NCBI GenBank assembly: GCA_023460795.1
Contig: JAEWPC010000059.1
Coordinates: 186,001-250,000, forward strand
Length of the DNA: 64,000 nt
Direction: 5' to 3'
From: Bacillota bacterium
GTDB lineage: Bacteria > Bacillota > Bacilli > Paenibacillales > Paenibacillaceae
Of the stretch, positions 9,184 through 16,888 are shown one piece after another. The notes beneath the pieces were generated by a model. That model saw only the letters and a program-made list of their open reading frames with translations, ran no database searches and was not told the origin of the DNA. Positions within the stretch are counted from its first letter, which is position 1, and every line of letters begins with the position of its first letter. Made by a program: the position numbers and the translations under genes.

Positions 9184-9232
9184 GAGAATGATTTTCATTC
9201 GCATTGACAGAGGAAGAAACCCCCAGTAGAAT
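9184..9232 (+). promoter_or_regulatory. Fur-controlled promoter of the siderophore ATPase gene
   Basis: TTGACA (9204-9209), a 17-bp spacer and TAGAAT (9227-9232) form a near-consensus sigma-A promoter. Immediately upstream lies a Fur-like box, GAGAATGATTTTCATTCGC (9184-9202), with the GAATGA/TCATTC dyad. Confidence 0.75.
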
Positions 9233-9258
9233 GGAATGGACAGAAGGAGCTGAGTCGG

Positions 9259-10053
9259 ATGAACGCTTTGGAGACGCGGGATCTATCGGTGTCTTACGGC
9301 AAACAATATATTTTCCGGGATTTGAACCTGTCGATCGATAGAGGGAAGATTACCGCGCTGATCGGAAGCAACGGCTGCGGGAAATCGACGTTGCTGCGCA
9401 CGATGGCGAGATTGTTGAAGCCGGAGCAGGGCAACGTGTTGCTCGAGGGACATAGCATCGCCTCGATGCCGACCAAAGAAGTCGCCAAGCGAATGGCGTT
9501 GCTGCCGCAAGGTCCGTCCGCGCCGGAAGGATTGACCGTGCTCCAGCTCGTCAAGCAGGGACGGTATCCTTACCAAAGCTGGCTGCAGCAATGGTCCAAA
9601 GACGATGAACATTACGTGAAGCAGGCGCTAGCGACGACCGGGCTGACGGATCTCGCGGAACGCAAAGTGGATTCGCTGTCCGGAGGCCAAAGGCAACGGG
9701 CCTGGATCGCCATGATTCTCGCGCAAGGCACCGATATCGTGCTGCTGGATGAGCCGACGACTTATTTGGATTTGACGCATCAGATCGAGGTGCTCGATTT
9801 ATTGTTCGAATTGAACGCCAAGGAGCAGCGTACGATCGTCATGGTGCTGCACGATATTAACCTGGCTTGCCGATACGCGCACCATATCGTTGCGATCCAG
9901 GACCATAAGGTGTTCGCGGAGGGAGCGCCGGAGGAAGTCGTGACGGCCGGCATGATCGAGGCGGTATTCCGAATGAAATCGCGTATTATCCCGGACCCGC
10001 TGTTCGGAACGCCGATGTGCGTTCCGTACGGCAACGGCAGAATCATAGAATGA
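9259..10053 (+). CDS. Siderophore ABC transporter ATP-binding protein (FecE/FhuC-like)
   Basis: ATPase for ferric-siderophore import: Walker A GSNGCGKST (about residue 36), Q-loop LLPQGPSAPEGLTV, signature LSGGQRQRAWIAM, Walker B IVLLDEPTTYLDL, and H-loop LHDINLACRYAHH. GGAG precedes the ATG. No permease gene lies downstream. The permeases are encoded about 2.3 kb upstream on the other strand under a separate Fur box, so this ATPase probably serves them and perhaps other Fur-controlled permeases, as FhuC-type ATPases can. A perfect hairpin terminator follows. Confidence 0.92.
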   Translation: MNALETRDLSVSYGKQYIFRDLNLSIDRGKITALIGSNGCGKSTLLRTMARLLKPEQGNVLLEGHSIASMPTKEVAKRMALLPQGPSAPEGLTVLQLVKQGRYPYQSWLQQWSKDDEHYVKQALATTGLTDLAERKVDSLSGGQRQRAWIAMILAQGTDIVLLDEPTTYLDLTHQIEVLDLLFELNAKEQRTIVMVLHDINLACRYAHHIVAIQDHKVFAEGAPEEVVTAGMIEAVFRMKSRIIPDPLFGTPMCVPYGNGRIIE

Positions 10054-10056
10054 ACG

Positions 10057-10095
10057 CGACAAAGCGGCTTGCCTGAGCAAGCCGCTTTGTCGTTT
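10057..10095 (+). terminator. Terminator between the convergent ATPase and reductase genes
   Basis: A perfect 16-bp stem (CGACAAAGCGGCTTGC with its complement), loop CTGA, then TTT. It starts 3 bp after the ATPase stop and may serve both converging genes. Confidence 0.85.
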
Positions 10096-10101
10096 CCGTA
10101 T

Positions 10102-10869
10102 TTAGTGAGCGTGCGACTCCAAGTATTGATCGAGCCGCTGTTCATCGGAGATTAGCGGACACGTATAGCAATAGCCCCGGTCTTCGTCGGGAAGCTTGTA
10201 ATTCAGGCAACAGGCTTTGCGGATGATGATTTTCCTACCTTCGTTCAGAGGATCGTCTATCGAGCGAAATTCGCATGAGATGGGATTGGCCGATTGCCCG
10301 GGCAGCCATGCAGGGCTTGACCGGGCCGTCGCGTATTGGAACCAACGTTCGATGCGAGCGCCCGTATCGGAGGAACAATCCGCTAGCCATTCTTGCTTCC
10401 AATAAGAGATGGCGTATGCGATCGTATGCCATAACGCCGGTCGCGATACGCCTGAAGAAGCAGCGACTAAGGCGATCAATGGCGCTGCATGCTCATGGAA
10501 CAAGTGACGAAGATAGGCATCGTCCTTATCGTCGATTCCTTCCGCAGGCGCTTCGCTGATCAGATAGAACTTCATGTTCGCTCCGGACTGCACGAGGCGC
10601 ATATTGCCGAAGGCCAGGTTAAGCGGATAACGATAATGGATCCAAGCGTAGACGGCTCCCGCGAAGAGCGGGCAGTACCGCTTGAAGAATAACGTTGCCG
10701 TCGTTCTCGGGTCGTCGCTTTCCAATTGCTCGCCGAATCGGTCGAGAAGCGCGGACAGTTGGTCGGCGGCATCTTCGCCGGCGAACGAGTATACCGTCGC
10801 GGCGCCATCGGGCGCAGCGAATAAGTACTTATGGCGACTGGCTAATAGATTCGGGTCGAAGGGAAGCAT
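10102..10869 (-). CDS. FhuF-like siderophore-iron reductase, [2Fe-2S]-binding
   Basis: The C-terminus carries the FhuF-type cysteine motif CC-x10-C-x2-C (ACCLNYKLPDEDRGYCYTCP), which binds a [2Fe-2S] cluster used to reduce iron on hydroxamate-type siderophores so that it is released in the cytoplasm. The rest (about residues 20-210) is poorly conserved, as in the family. I start at the ATG at 10869 (MLPFDPNLL), which has AGGAG 7 bp before it; a TTG eight codons upstream lacks a ribosome site. It has its own Fur-boxed promoter and converges with the siderophore ATPase gene. Confidence 0.88.
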   Translation of the reverse strand: MLPFDPNLLASRHKYLFAAPDGAATVYSFAGEDAADQLSALLDRFGEQLESDDPRTTATLFFKRYCPLFAGAVYAWIHYRYPLNLAFGNMRLVQSGANMKFYLISEAPAEGIDDKDDAYLRHLFHEHAAPLIALVAASSGVSRPALWHTIAYAISYWKQEWLADCSSDTGARIERWFQYATARSSPAWLPGQSANPISCEFRSIDDPLNEGRKIIIRKACCLNYKLPDEDRGYCYTCPLISDEQRLDQYLESHAH

Positions 10870-10904
10870 CGGTACACTCCTAACGTTAAGCAACGATTAC
10901 CATT

Positions 10905-10938
10905 AATAATGATAATCGTTCTCAACGTTAGTTGTCAA
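10905..10938 (-). promoter_or_regulatory. Fur-controlled promoter of the FhuF-like gene
   Basis: On the minus strand TTGACA (10938-10933) and TATCAT with an 18-bp spacer form the promoter. The -10 is embedded in a Fur-like box, AATAATGATAATCGTTCTC on the plus strand (10905-10923), matching about 16 of 19 consensus positions. Confidence 0.75.
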
Positions 10939-10973
10939 TGTTTGGATTGCGATGTACGGGATTTGACCCGCTA

Positions 10974-11603
10974 TTACGCGTCGTCTCTCGAAGCCAACAG
11001 CTCGCTTACCGTTACGAGCCGGTAGCCGGCCTCGATCAGTTCAGGGACGAGTATCGATACCGCTTTAAGCGAGGAGGAACGATTCCCGAATCCGTCGTGG
11101 TAAATGAAGATGCTGCCGTTACGGACATGAGCGCGAGACGTATTCAAGATATGATCCGCGCTTGTCGCATCCTCCCAGTCCGTGGAGTCCGTGTTCAGCG
11201 CGTTAATGATCGAATAGCCGCGCTGCGCGCAGGCCTCGAGCAGGTCGTCGTTCACGTCGAAGTACGGAGGGCGGAAGACGCTAGGGTTACTTCCCGTTAC
11301 CCCTGCGATCAACTGATCGGAGCGGGAAAGCTCTGCGAGCTGCTCTTCTTTCGAGAGCTTCGACATGAAAGGGTGAGAATAGGTGTGATTGCCTATTTCG
11401 TGTCCTTCCTCGAACGTTTTCCTCGCCAACTCCGACTGCTGCTCGATATGCGATCCGATGAAGAAGAAGGTCGCCTTCGCTCCATGCTTCCGAAACACGT
11501 CTAGAAAGAGTGGGGTCCATTCGGGATTCGGCCCGTCGTCGAACGTGAACGCAACAAGCTTCTCTTTGGTCGGCACTTCGTTGTAACTCGCTGCTTTTAC
11601 CAT
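10974..11603 (-). CDS. Polysaccharide deacetylase family protein (NodB domain)
   Basis: Carbohydrate esterase family 4 enzyme that removes acetyl groups from N-acetylglucosamine polymers such as peptidoglycan or chitin-like glycans. The NodB domain spans nearly the whole 209 residues: motif 1 TFDDGPNPEW (about 20, catalytic base and metal Asp), motif 2 HEIGNHTYSHP (metal-binding HxxxH), motif 3 FRPPYFD. Its end, SIFIYHDGFGNRSSS, holds the HDG motif. No clear signal peptide is visible, so it is cytoplasmic or exported by an unusual route. GGGAG precedes the ATG. Nothing in the context defines the substrate. Confidence 0.9.
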   Translation of the reverse strand: MVKAASYNEVPTKEKLVAFTFDDGPNPEWTPLFLDVFRKHGAKATFFFIGSHIEQQSELARKTFEEGHEIGNHTYSHPFMSKLSKEEQLAELSRSDQLIAGVTGSNPSVFRPPYFDVNDDLLEACAQRGYSIINALNTDSTDWEDATSADHILNTSRAHVRNGSIFIYHDGFGNRSSSLKAVSILVPELIEAGYRLVTVSELLASRDDA

Positions 11604-11801
11604 TCCTATCTCTCCCTCGGGATTTCGCGTTTATAGCTGCTTCTTTATTATACATGAGACAAAACTCCCGCCGCTAATTTTTGTTCTTGTTTATCCCGGC
11701 ACCTCTCGATTGTCGTTAATACCCGATAATATCCCCGTTTTTTCCGGAATCTAGCAACCACATCGTTCCAATTCGCGTCTAATATGTTGGGGTGAACAGA
11801 G

Positions 11802-13154
11802 ATGTCGAAATTAATCAAACTAATCGCAACGGCGAGCGTAATCTCATTGATAATCGGAGGCTGCGCGGACAAAGAACAGAACCAATCGGGGAAGACGCCG
11901 GCGGAATCGGTGAGCCCAAGCGGCATGGTCGAAGCGACCGCGGACTCCGACGATCCCGATCCGTTGCCGACGGAAGGGACGGAATCGGATACGTTCAAGC
12001 CGATCGCGGCGGTTCAAACTTCGGCGGAATCTCCGGACGGCCAATACGTCATCGAAACTTACGGCGAGAACCAAGTCGTTACGGCAGCCGGGCTGTTTCC
12101 GGTCGAGGGCATTCGCCTTATCGATAAAGCATCGGATAAGCAGATCTGGTCGAAGGAAGGGTATTATCAACAGGAATTTGAATGGTCGCCGGACAGCCGT
12201 CGCGTATCCGTCTATCACGAAGCGCGCATATGGGGAGATACGGTCATCGTAGACACGGCGGATGGTTCGGAGATGACGATCCCGGGCATTGAGGAAGTTC
12301 GCGGACAATGGAAAGGCGAGTCTACGGTCTCGGATAATCGCCCGGACCCGTATTTTAAAGTCGCGGATTGGTTGGACGATACCTGCGTGAACGTGACGTT
12401 CACTTGGGTTGGACAGAAGTTCGAAACGTACGGCGGCAATTATGTTTATGATATCGTCAAGCGCCGGATTCTCGATTTGAACGTTCAAGAATCGCCCGAG
12501 TCCGAGAGTGCACCCGAGCCTACGGAGTCGCTGGTTGCCGCGCTGCCGGATCACGATATCTACTTATACGGCTCATACGGAATTGAGAACGGCGTGCATC
12601 TGCACGTGGGAGATCGCGTATACGCGTACGACTGGGTGTATACGACCCCGAGGCAAATTATGCCGGTCATGGACGTACAGGATTACGACAAGGACGGCAA
12701 GGAGGAGCTCTTCGTCGGTCTGAACGTCGGTTCCGGCACGGGCTACGCCGTCGATGAACTGCATATCGTCGAGATTAACGATAACCCTGTTAAGGACGTC
12801 GTTTTCCAGGAGCAGGATTACTTGAAGCAACTCGAGCTGGCCGGGATCGGGTTTCGAACGGCAACGGAGTCGGGCGAGCTGATCGGCGAAATCAAGATAG
12901 GCAACCAAATCTCTAAAGTCAGCTTAAAGGATTATCAATCGGACGATGACAAGTTCATTCAAGATCTAATATCGTTTAGCAGCATCGTTCATTTTTATGC
13001 GGAGAACGATCGATTGAAGGCCCGCTTCGGCGTCGGAGTGTTCATGGAAAATGCTGCGCCTCCGTTTTTCATCGGTTACCTGAACGCGGATATCGCATAC
13101 GAAGCAGGCAAGTTCACGATGGCGAATTACAAGTACGCGCGGAGCGACGAATAG
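11802..13154 (+). CDS. Putative lipoprotein of unknown function
   Basis: The N-terminus is a lipoprotein signal peptide (LIIGGC, Cys about 21) followed by an acidic Ser/Pro/Thr linker up to about residue 65. The middle contains SPDGQYVIETYGENQ and WSPDSRRVSVYHE, which resemble beta-propeller-like PD40/TolB blades, so an extracellular beta-rich sensor or scaffold is plausible. The C-terminal half, including DKDGKEELFVGLNVGSGTGY, resembles the FG-GAP/EF-like DxDGxEEL calcium loops found in cell-surface lipoproteins. GGGGTGA precedes the ATG. I cannot assign a function. Confidence 0.8.
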   Translation: MSKLIKLIATASVISLIIGGCADKEQNQSGKTPAESVSPSGMVEATADSDDPDPLPTEGTESDTFKPIAAVQTSAESPDGQYVIETYGENQVVTAAGLFPVEGIRLIDKASDKQIWSKEGYYQQEFEWSPDSRRVSVYHEARIWGDTVIVDTADGSEMTIPGIEEVRGQWKGESTVSDNRPDPYFKVADWLDDTCVNVTFTWVGQKFETYGGNYVYDIVKRRILDLNVQESPESESAPEPTESLVAALPDHDIYLYGSYGIENGVHLHVGDRVYAYDWVYTTPRQIMPVMDVQDYDKDGKEELFVGLNVGSGTGYAVDELHIVEINDNPVKDVVFQEQDYLKQLELAGIGFRTATESGELIGEIKIGNQISKVSLKDYQSDDDKFIQDLISFSSIVHFYAENDRLKARFGVGVFMENAAPPFFIGYLNADIAYEAGKFTMANYKYARSDE

Positions 13155-13217
13155 GCGATTGTTGCGAATGGAAGACCCCTGCCGCGGGTATCTTACTTGC
13201 GCGGGGGTGGAGCACAT

Positions 13218-13439
13218 ATGTCGACGGATGTCGTTAAACCGGACTTGACGCCGGTGCCGATCTGGCGTTGCCGAGACCAGGCGTGCAAAGCGTGGATCAG
13301 GGAAGAGCTGGCGGATTCGCCTTCTCCGGTATGTCCGCTGTGCAAAGGGACGATGGTGCGGGGAATCAAGCATTTGCCCAAACTGATCAAAAAGCATAAA
13401 GCCGCGAGGAAACCGAAGGACACGGCCGATTCGTGGTAA
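13218..13439 (+). CDS. YdjO-like cold-inducible zinc-ribbon protein
   Basis: A small protein of 73 residues with two cysteine pairs, WRCRDQACKAWIR and PVCPLCKGTM, followed by a Lys-rich tail. The pattern matches the YdjO family of Firmicutes, described as cold-inducible and probably zinc-binding; the molecular role is unknown. The ATG at 13218 is chosen because GGTGGAG lies 6 bp upstream; a longer frame begins seven codons earlier without a ribosome site. Confidence 0.8.
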   Translation: MSTDVVKPDLTPVPIWRCRDQACKAWIREELADSPSPVCPLCKGTMVRGIKHLPKLIKKHKAARKPKDTADSW

Positions 13440-13466
13440 GCTAGCCATTATTTCATTTGCGTTCCA

Positions 13467-13494
13467 GAAAAGCAGCCCTCGGGCTGCTTTTCTT
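13467..13494 (+). terminator. Bidirectional terminator after the YdjO-like gene
   Basis: A GAAAAGCAGCCC / GGGCTGCTTTTC perfect hairpin followed by a T-rich tail. Confidence 0.85.
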
Positions 13495-13521
13495 TGCGAG
13501 CGGGAAGTCGGAGTGATGTGA

Positions 13522-13700
13522 CCTGCAAAAGTACAGGTACTGTCCTATACGGATATTCACCTCGAGTAATGCCTGCAAAAGTACATGTATATTAGCTCTA
13601 TTGAACTTCAAATAGTCATTTAATTGAGGAAAGAATGTACTATTGCAGGTCATTCCTGTTTTCGTACTAACATGCGATTAGATAGATGTACTGTTACAGT
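13522..13700. repeat. Palindromic repeat cluster, left copy (four units)
   Basis: Four copies of a 14-bp CTG(C/T)A-N4-T(A/G)CAG-like motif: CCTGCAAAAGTACAGG at 13522, CCTGCAAAAGTACATG at 13572, TGTACTATTGCAGG at 13636 and TGTACTGTTACAG at about 13686. The first two have an A-rich centre and the last two are the reverse complement. Unit starts are 50, 64 and 50 bp apart. The same order and spacing recur at 14497-14675 on the other side of the nuclease gene. The sequence between units is not visibly conserved. Confidence 0.8.
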
Positions 13701-13702
13701 TA

Positions 13703-13975
13703 CTATAGGCACTGGATCGCACCACGGTTCACCTCGTAACGAACGATCTTCTGACCGGATGCGCCGGTTACAGCCGTGAAATAACCTTTGGAACATAGGG
13801 ATTGCAATGCATGAACAGCGGTACGATGATTGATGAGAAGATGTTTCTCTGCGTCGATTGGACGAATAGGACGCGCGAGTTGGAAAGCGAGCCGGATCAG
13901 TTCTTTTTCGGATAGACTCATTCTCTGTGGATTTGGCGTTTGCGTACGGTATCTGCTCATGATCATTCGAAGCAA
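13703..13975 (-). pseudogene. C-terminal part of the frameshifted nuclease gene (helix-turn-helix-like)
   Basis: This frame continues the nuclease gene whose first part ends at 13963. At about 14010-14019 one base appears to be missing: adding one T to the operon-strand run before TACGACGAC turns the product into SFSYDDVANRPDVC followed by TLLRMIMSRYRTQ, which reads as one protein. The frame is open upstream of its nominal TTG start, consistent with this. The roughly 90-residue tail looks like a winged-helix segment (NHRTAVHALQSLCSKGYF). Alone it has no ribosome site. Either the gene is decayed, the base is a sequencing error, or the shift is programmed. Confidence 0.7.
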
Positions 13976-14370
13976 CGTAACGCAAACATCGGGACGATTG
14001 GCAACGTCGTCGTAGAAAAGGATATGACCTGATATCCCATTGCGGTTAAGAAGGATTCCCGGTTTAACTCATTGCAATATTTCTGCCTATCCATGTCGCG
14101 AACGTGCGGACCGAATCCTTTGATCTCGATGATTAGTTTCACGGCAAGCGTTATCCATGCAAAGTCGCAAAAATAGGATTGTCCTCGCCAATCGAGTACC
14201 TCGTATTCGGGATGCAAATTCTCGAAGTGGCCTTGAAGCTCCCACCAAACCCTGTGACAAAATTGTTTCTCGGCCTCTCGATGTCCTCGCTCCAGTCTTC
14301 CCTTGCGTTCACCGGAACGTTTAGAAAGATGATATTGAATAAAGGCATGATGAGCTTGTTCGAATGACAC
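13963..14370 (-). CDS. PD-(D/E)XK-like endonuclease-domain protein, N-terminal part (frameshifted)
   Basis: About 135 residues with the layout of a DUF559/Vsr-like nuclease fold: a basic, helical N-terminus rich in Arg/Glu, then YEVLDWRGQSYFCDFAW (candidate D) and KLIIEIKGFGPHVRD (candidate E-x-K), the core PD-(D/E)XK elements, then an NREsFLtAMGYQVISF strand. I prefer the GTG at 14370, which has GGAGGTG 9 bp upstream; the ATG at 14388 lies before that ribosome site. The frame breaks near residue 118 and continues in the next frame down to 13703. A strong terminator-like hairpin lies just upstream and repeat clusters flank the gene. Similar proteins occur in Paenibacillaceae from my memory of the family; their role is unknown to me. 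Confidence 0.7.
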   Translation of the reverse strand: MSFEQAHHAFIQYHLSKRSGERKGRLERGHREAEKQFCHRVWWELQGHFENLHPEYEVLDWRGQSYFCDFAWITLAVKLIIEIKGFGPHVRDMDRQKYCNELNRESFLTAMGYQVISFSTTTLPIVPMFALRCFE

Positions 14371-14390
14371 GATCTGTTGCACCTCCATAA

Positions 14391-14432
14391 TGAAAAAACG
14401 TCCCTGCTCCTAAGAAGATGGAGCGGGACGTT
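14391..14432 (-). terminator. Terminator-like hairpin immediately upstream of the nuclease gene
   Basis: On the minus strand AACGTCCCGCTCC pairs with GGAGCAGGGACGTT and is followed by TTTTTT (14396-14391), only about 20 bp before the nuclease start. It would stop read-through from the DMT-transporter gene. No promoter is visible between it and the nuclease start, so it may act as an attenuator. Confidence 0.75.
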
Positions 14433-14496
14433 CTTCGTCTCGTTGGTGGTATTGTAGCGCAGTATCGTTGGTTTGACTAGGCATTACTGTGTAATT

Positions 14497-14675
14497 ACTG
14501 CAAAAGTGCAGTTCATTGAACAAACAGGTATTGCTGATTTCTAGTTACTGCAAAAATACAGGTGAATGACGCATTGTTGGTTGAAAGTTGGGGTTTTCGG
14601 ATGATTAACGGTATTATTGCAGGTATTTACCTCTAGATTCACACCTGAGGTTCAGATGACTGCACTTTTGCAGGT
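14497..14675. repeat. Palindromic repeat cluster, right copy (four units)
   Basis: Units ACTGCAAAAGTGCAGTT (14497), ACTGCAAAAATACAGGT (14547), GTATTATTGCAGGTA (14611) and CTGCACTTTTGCAGGT (14660). The order is forward, forward, reverse, reverse with 50-, 64- and 49/50-bp spacing, exactly as in the left cluster. The remainder of the 349-bp gap to the next gene holds the upstream hairpin and nothing else I recognise. Confidence 0.8.
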
Positions 14676-14737
14676 ATCAAACGTGTAGGGTCAGGTTCAA
14701 GCTTCATGCTCCGAGCCATCGGTACAACCTGCTGCGA

Positions 14738-15610
14738 TTAACCGCCCCTGCCGCGTGCCAACGGCACGACCGCAGACGCGATCAGGCTGCCGAACAGCAA
14801 CAAGATGCCGGAGGTCTGAAGGGCGTCCGGGCGGTAGCCGGTTACGCCGATATCGAGCAGGATGGCGACCGCGGGGTCGACGAATACGAGAAGTGAGACG
14901 GCGTAAGACGGCAAGCGGCGAATGCTCCGGAAAAATAACAAATAGACGAGGCCGGTGTGCAAAATCCCGGTTACGACGGCGTACGTCCATTGTTCCGAAT
15001 GCAGCTCGCGGTATGCGGAGAAATGAACGAACGGCAGCAGCAAGAGCAGCCCGACCAGCATTTGAACCCAGGTCGTCGCATACACGCTAGCGTGCTTAAT
15101 GCTCTTGCCGATTAGCATCGTCGCCGCGTAGAACACGGCTGCGGCGACGCCGTACAACATCCCTTCCCAGCTCCGGGAAGAAGCATGAACGCCGTCGGTG
15201 CCCATAATAAGCACCGTTCCGGCGAAGCAGCCGGCAAGGGCGAGGATCGACGTTAGCGTCAATTGATCCCGGAACAGAAAGCTGCCTGCCACGATAACGA
15301 TGAACGGCGCCAAATGATAGAGCGATATCGAGATCGTCACCGATACGAGCATGAACGCTTTGAACAAAAATACCCAGTTGAGCAGATTCGTAACGCCGCA
15401 TAGGACGATCAGGAACGTTTCTTTAGGCTGCCATCGTTCTTGGCGATAGCTTCCCGTTAAGAGCCAAGCGCCGAGCAGCAGCGCAAGAGCGCAGACGCAG
15501 CGGATGAACACGAGCTCGATCGCAGGAAGTCCCGCATGCTGCGAGAAGAAGCCGATCGAACCGAATATCGCCATCGCTAGCGAGAGTTGCAGAAGAGCGG
15601 ACTTATTCAT
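14738..15610 (-). CDS. EamA/DMT-family transporter
   Basis: Ten predicted transmembrane helices in two EamA repeats (about residues 5-135 and 150-285), with LVFIRCVCALALLLG early and VTGILHTGLVYLLFF and FVDPAVAILLD in the second half. Such proteins export small metabolites or amino acids; the substrate is unknown. The ATG at 15610 is used because AGGAG lies 8 bp upstream; the longer frame has a non-coding-looking 79-codon extension running through cutC. It is divergent from cutC with a 70-bp shared promoter region. Confidence 0.88.
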   Translation of the reverse strand: MNKSALLQLSLAMAIFGSIGFFSQHAGLPAIELVFIRCVCALALLLGAWLLTGSYRQERWQPKETFLIVLCGVTNLLNWVFLFKAFMLVSVTISISLYHLAPFIVIVAGSFLFRDQLTLTSILALAGCFAGTVLIMGTDGVHASSRSWEGMLYGVAAAVFYAATMLIGKSIKHASVYATTWVQMLVGLLLLLPFVHFSAYRELHSEQWTYAVVTGILHTGLVYLLFFRSIRRLPSYAVSLLVFVDPAVAILLDIGVTGYRPDALQTSGILLLFGSLIASAVVPLARGRGG

Positions 15611-15680
15611 TGGTGTTCTCCTAGATGACTGGTATGCTAGATTTACAACCTCATCTATTATCGCATAAGGAGAATCGCCG

Positions 15681-16385
15681 ATGAAGTTAGAAGTGATCGC
15701 GGTCAGCGTGCGGGATGCCATCGACGCCCAGCGGTTCGGTGCCGACCGAATCGAGCTGGTGACGGGAATAGCGGAAGGCGGCTTAACGCCTAGCGCGGGA
15801 ATGATCGAGCGGGTCGTCGCGAAGGTCGGTATCCCTGTGAACGTCATGGTCCGACCGCATAGCCGTTCGTTCTGCTACGACGAAGACGACGTGGACGTCA
15901 TGCTGCGAGATATCGCCCTTGTTCGCCAAGCGGGGGCGGCCGGGATCGTCATCGGCGCGCTGACGCCTGACGGCAAGATCGACGTCGCGCTGCTAGAACG
16001 GCTGCTAGCAGCCGCATCCGGCCTGGACGTGACGTTCCACCGCGCGTTCGACGAGACCGCCGACCTGTTCTCCTCGCTGAACGTTCTCAAGGAGTACCCG
16101 CCGATCAGCCGTATTCTTACGTCCGGCGGCACAATTCCCGCGCCGCAGGCGATGCCGCGCATTCGCGAGTTGAATGCGGCTGCAGCTCGCACGCATCTGC
16201 GCATTCTCGCAGGCCACGGACTGACGCCGGCATCGCTCGAATCGTTCCTGCGAGAGACCGGCGTGCCGGAAGTGCATTTCGGCTCCGCGGTTCGCCAAGA
16301 CGGGACGTTCCGCAGTCCGATCGACGGCGCGAAGATGGGGCGGGTGCGGTCGATTCTGCGATCGTTAGAGCATCGGAGCTTTTAA
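15681..16385 (+). CDS. cutC: Copper homeostasis protein CutC
   Basis: A CutC TIM-barrel protein: MKLEVIAVSVRDAIDAQRFG at the start, then ADRIELVTGIAEGGLTPS, VMVRPHSRSFCYDEDD, VTFHRAFDETAD and ILTSGGTIPAPQAM, all characteristic. 234 residues is normal. CutC proteins are linked to copper tolerance, but their biochemical role is disputed. AAGGAG precedes the ATG. The 3-prime end overlaps the convergent coat gene by 21 bp. Confidence 0.93.
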   Translation: MKLEVIAVSVRDAIDAQRFGADRIELVTGIAEGGLTPSAGMIERVVAKVGIPVNVMVRPHSRSFCYDEDDVDVMLRDIALVRQAGAAGIVIGALTPDGKIDVALLERLLAAASGLDVTFHRAFDETADLFSSLNVLKEYPPISRILTSGGTIPAPQAMPRIRELNAAAARTHLRILAGHGLTPASLESFLRETGVPEVHFGSAVRQDGTFRSPIDGAKMGRVRSILRSLEHRSF

Positions 16386-16664
16386 TGCGATCTCCAGATT
16401 CTGAATATCAAGCTGGAACTGCTCCTTCATGTTCCACGGCCGGTACCATCCGCGTTCGATCATGTAAGTCGAGATCCGTTCGTGAAGATCGATCGCGTCC
16501 TCCAACTGGCGGGTCAGCATCGCTTTGATCTCCGGGGTGCCTGCTTCGGTCAACGCCATGGCATAATTGCGGACGCCGCTCTTGGCGCTGATGAGCAGGT
16601 CGGAGGCGATCACCTGGTCGGTCAGCGCGCCCATCCCCGTGAAATATTCGAGAATTCTATTCAT
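16365..16664 (-). CDS. CotF-family spore coat protein (YraD-like)
   Basis: A 99-residue, mostly helical protein of the CotF (ferritin-like fold) family: SDLLISAKSGVRNYAMALTE, then TPEIKAMLTRQLEDAIDLHE and MIERGWYRPWNMKEQ, the usual CotF tail. It is last in a five-gene minus-strand operon (coat, coat, adhB, coat, coat) that matches the B. subtilis yraGF-adhB-yraED arrangement. Start ATG overlaps the preceding stop (ATGA). It is probably made in the mother cell late in sporulation. Confidence 0.85.
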   Translation of the reverse strand: MNRILEYFTGMGALTDQVIASDLLISAKSGVRNYAMALTEAGTPEIKAMLTRQLEDAIDLHERISTYMIERGWYRPWNMKEQFQLDIQNLEIALKAPML

Positions 16665-16873
16665 ACGCCGCCCAGCTCCTGCTCGCCGGCTCGCTGCAGA
16701 ACCGTTCTCAGCTCTTCCAAGTGACGGGTGGATAGATCGACGTCCAGCCGCAGGATCGCTTTAAGCTCCTTGTCGGATACGAGCGCGTCCATCGTCTTGG
16801 ATTTGGTCATGCAGATCGTTTTGAAAGCCGCTATTTCGTGGACTTCAAGTGTTTCATGCAAAGCGTAAGGCAT
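16661..16873 (-). CDS. Small spore coat-associated protein (YraE-like)
   Basis: 70 residues beginning MPYALHETLEVHEIAAFKTI, the ALHETLEVHE signature shared with the operon's first gene (AAHESLEVHE). It pairs with the CotF protein encoded immediately downstream (4-nt overlap). GGAGG precedes the ATG. Role inferred from family and operon: structural coat component. Confidence 0.78.
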   Translation of the reverse strand: MPYALHETLEVHEIAAFKTICMTKSKTMDALVSDKELKAILRLDVDLSTRHLEELRTVLQRAGEQELGGV

Positions 16874-16888
16874 AGGCCGTCCTCCTCT

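Noticed and set aside
13522..14675. CRISPR or integron attC array
   Set aside because: The motif is only 14 bp and occurs in both orientations, and there are no unique spacers, cas genes or integrase.
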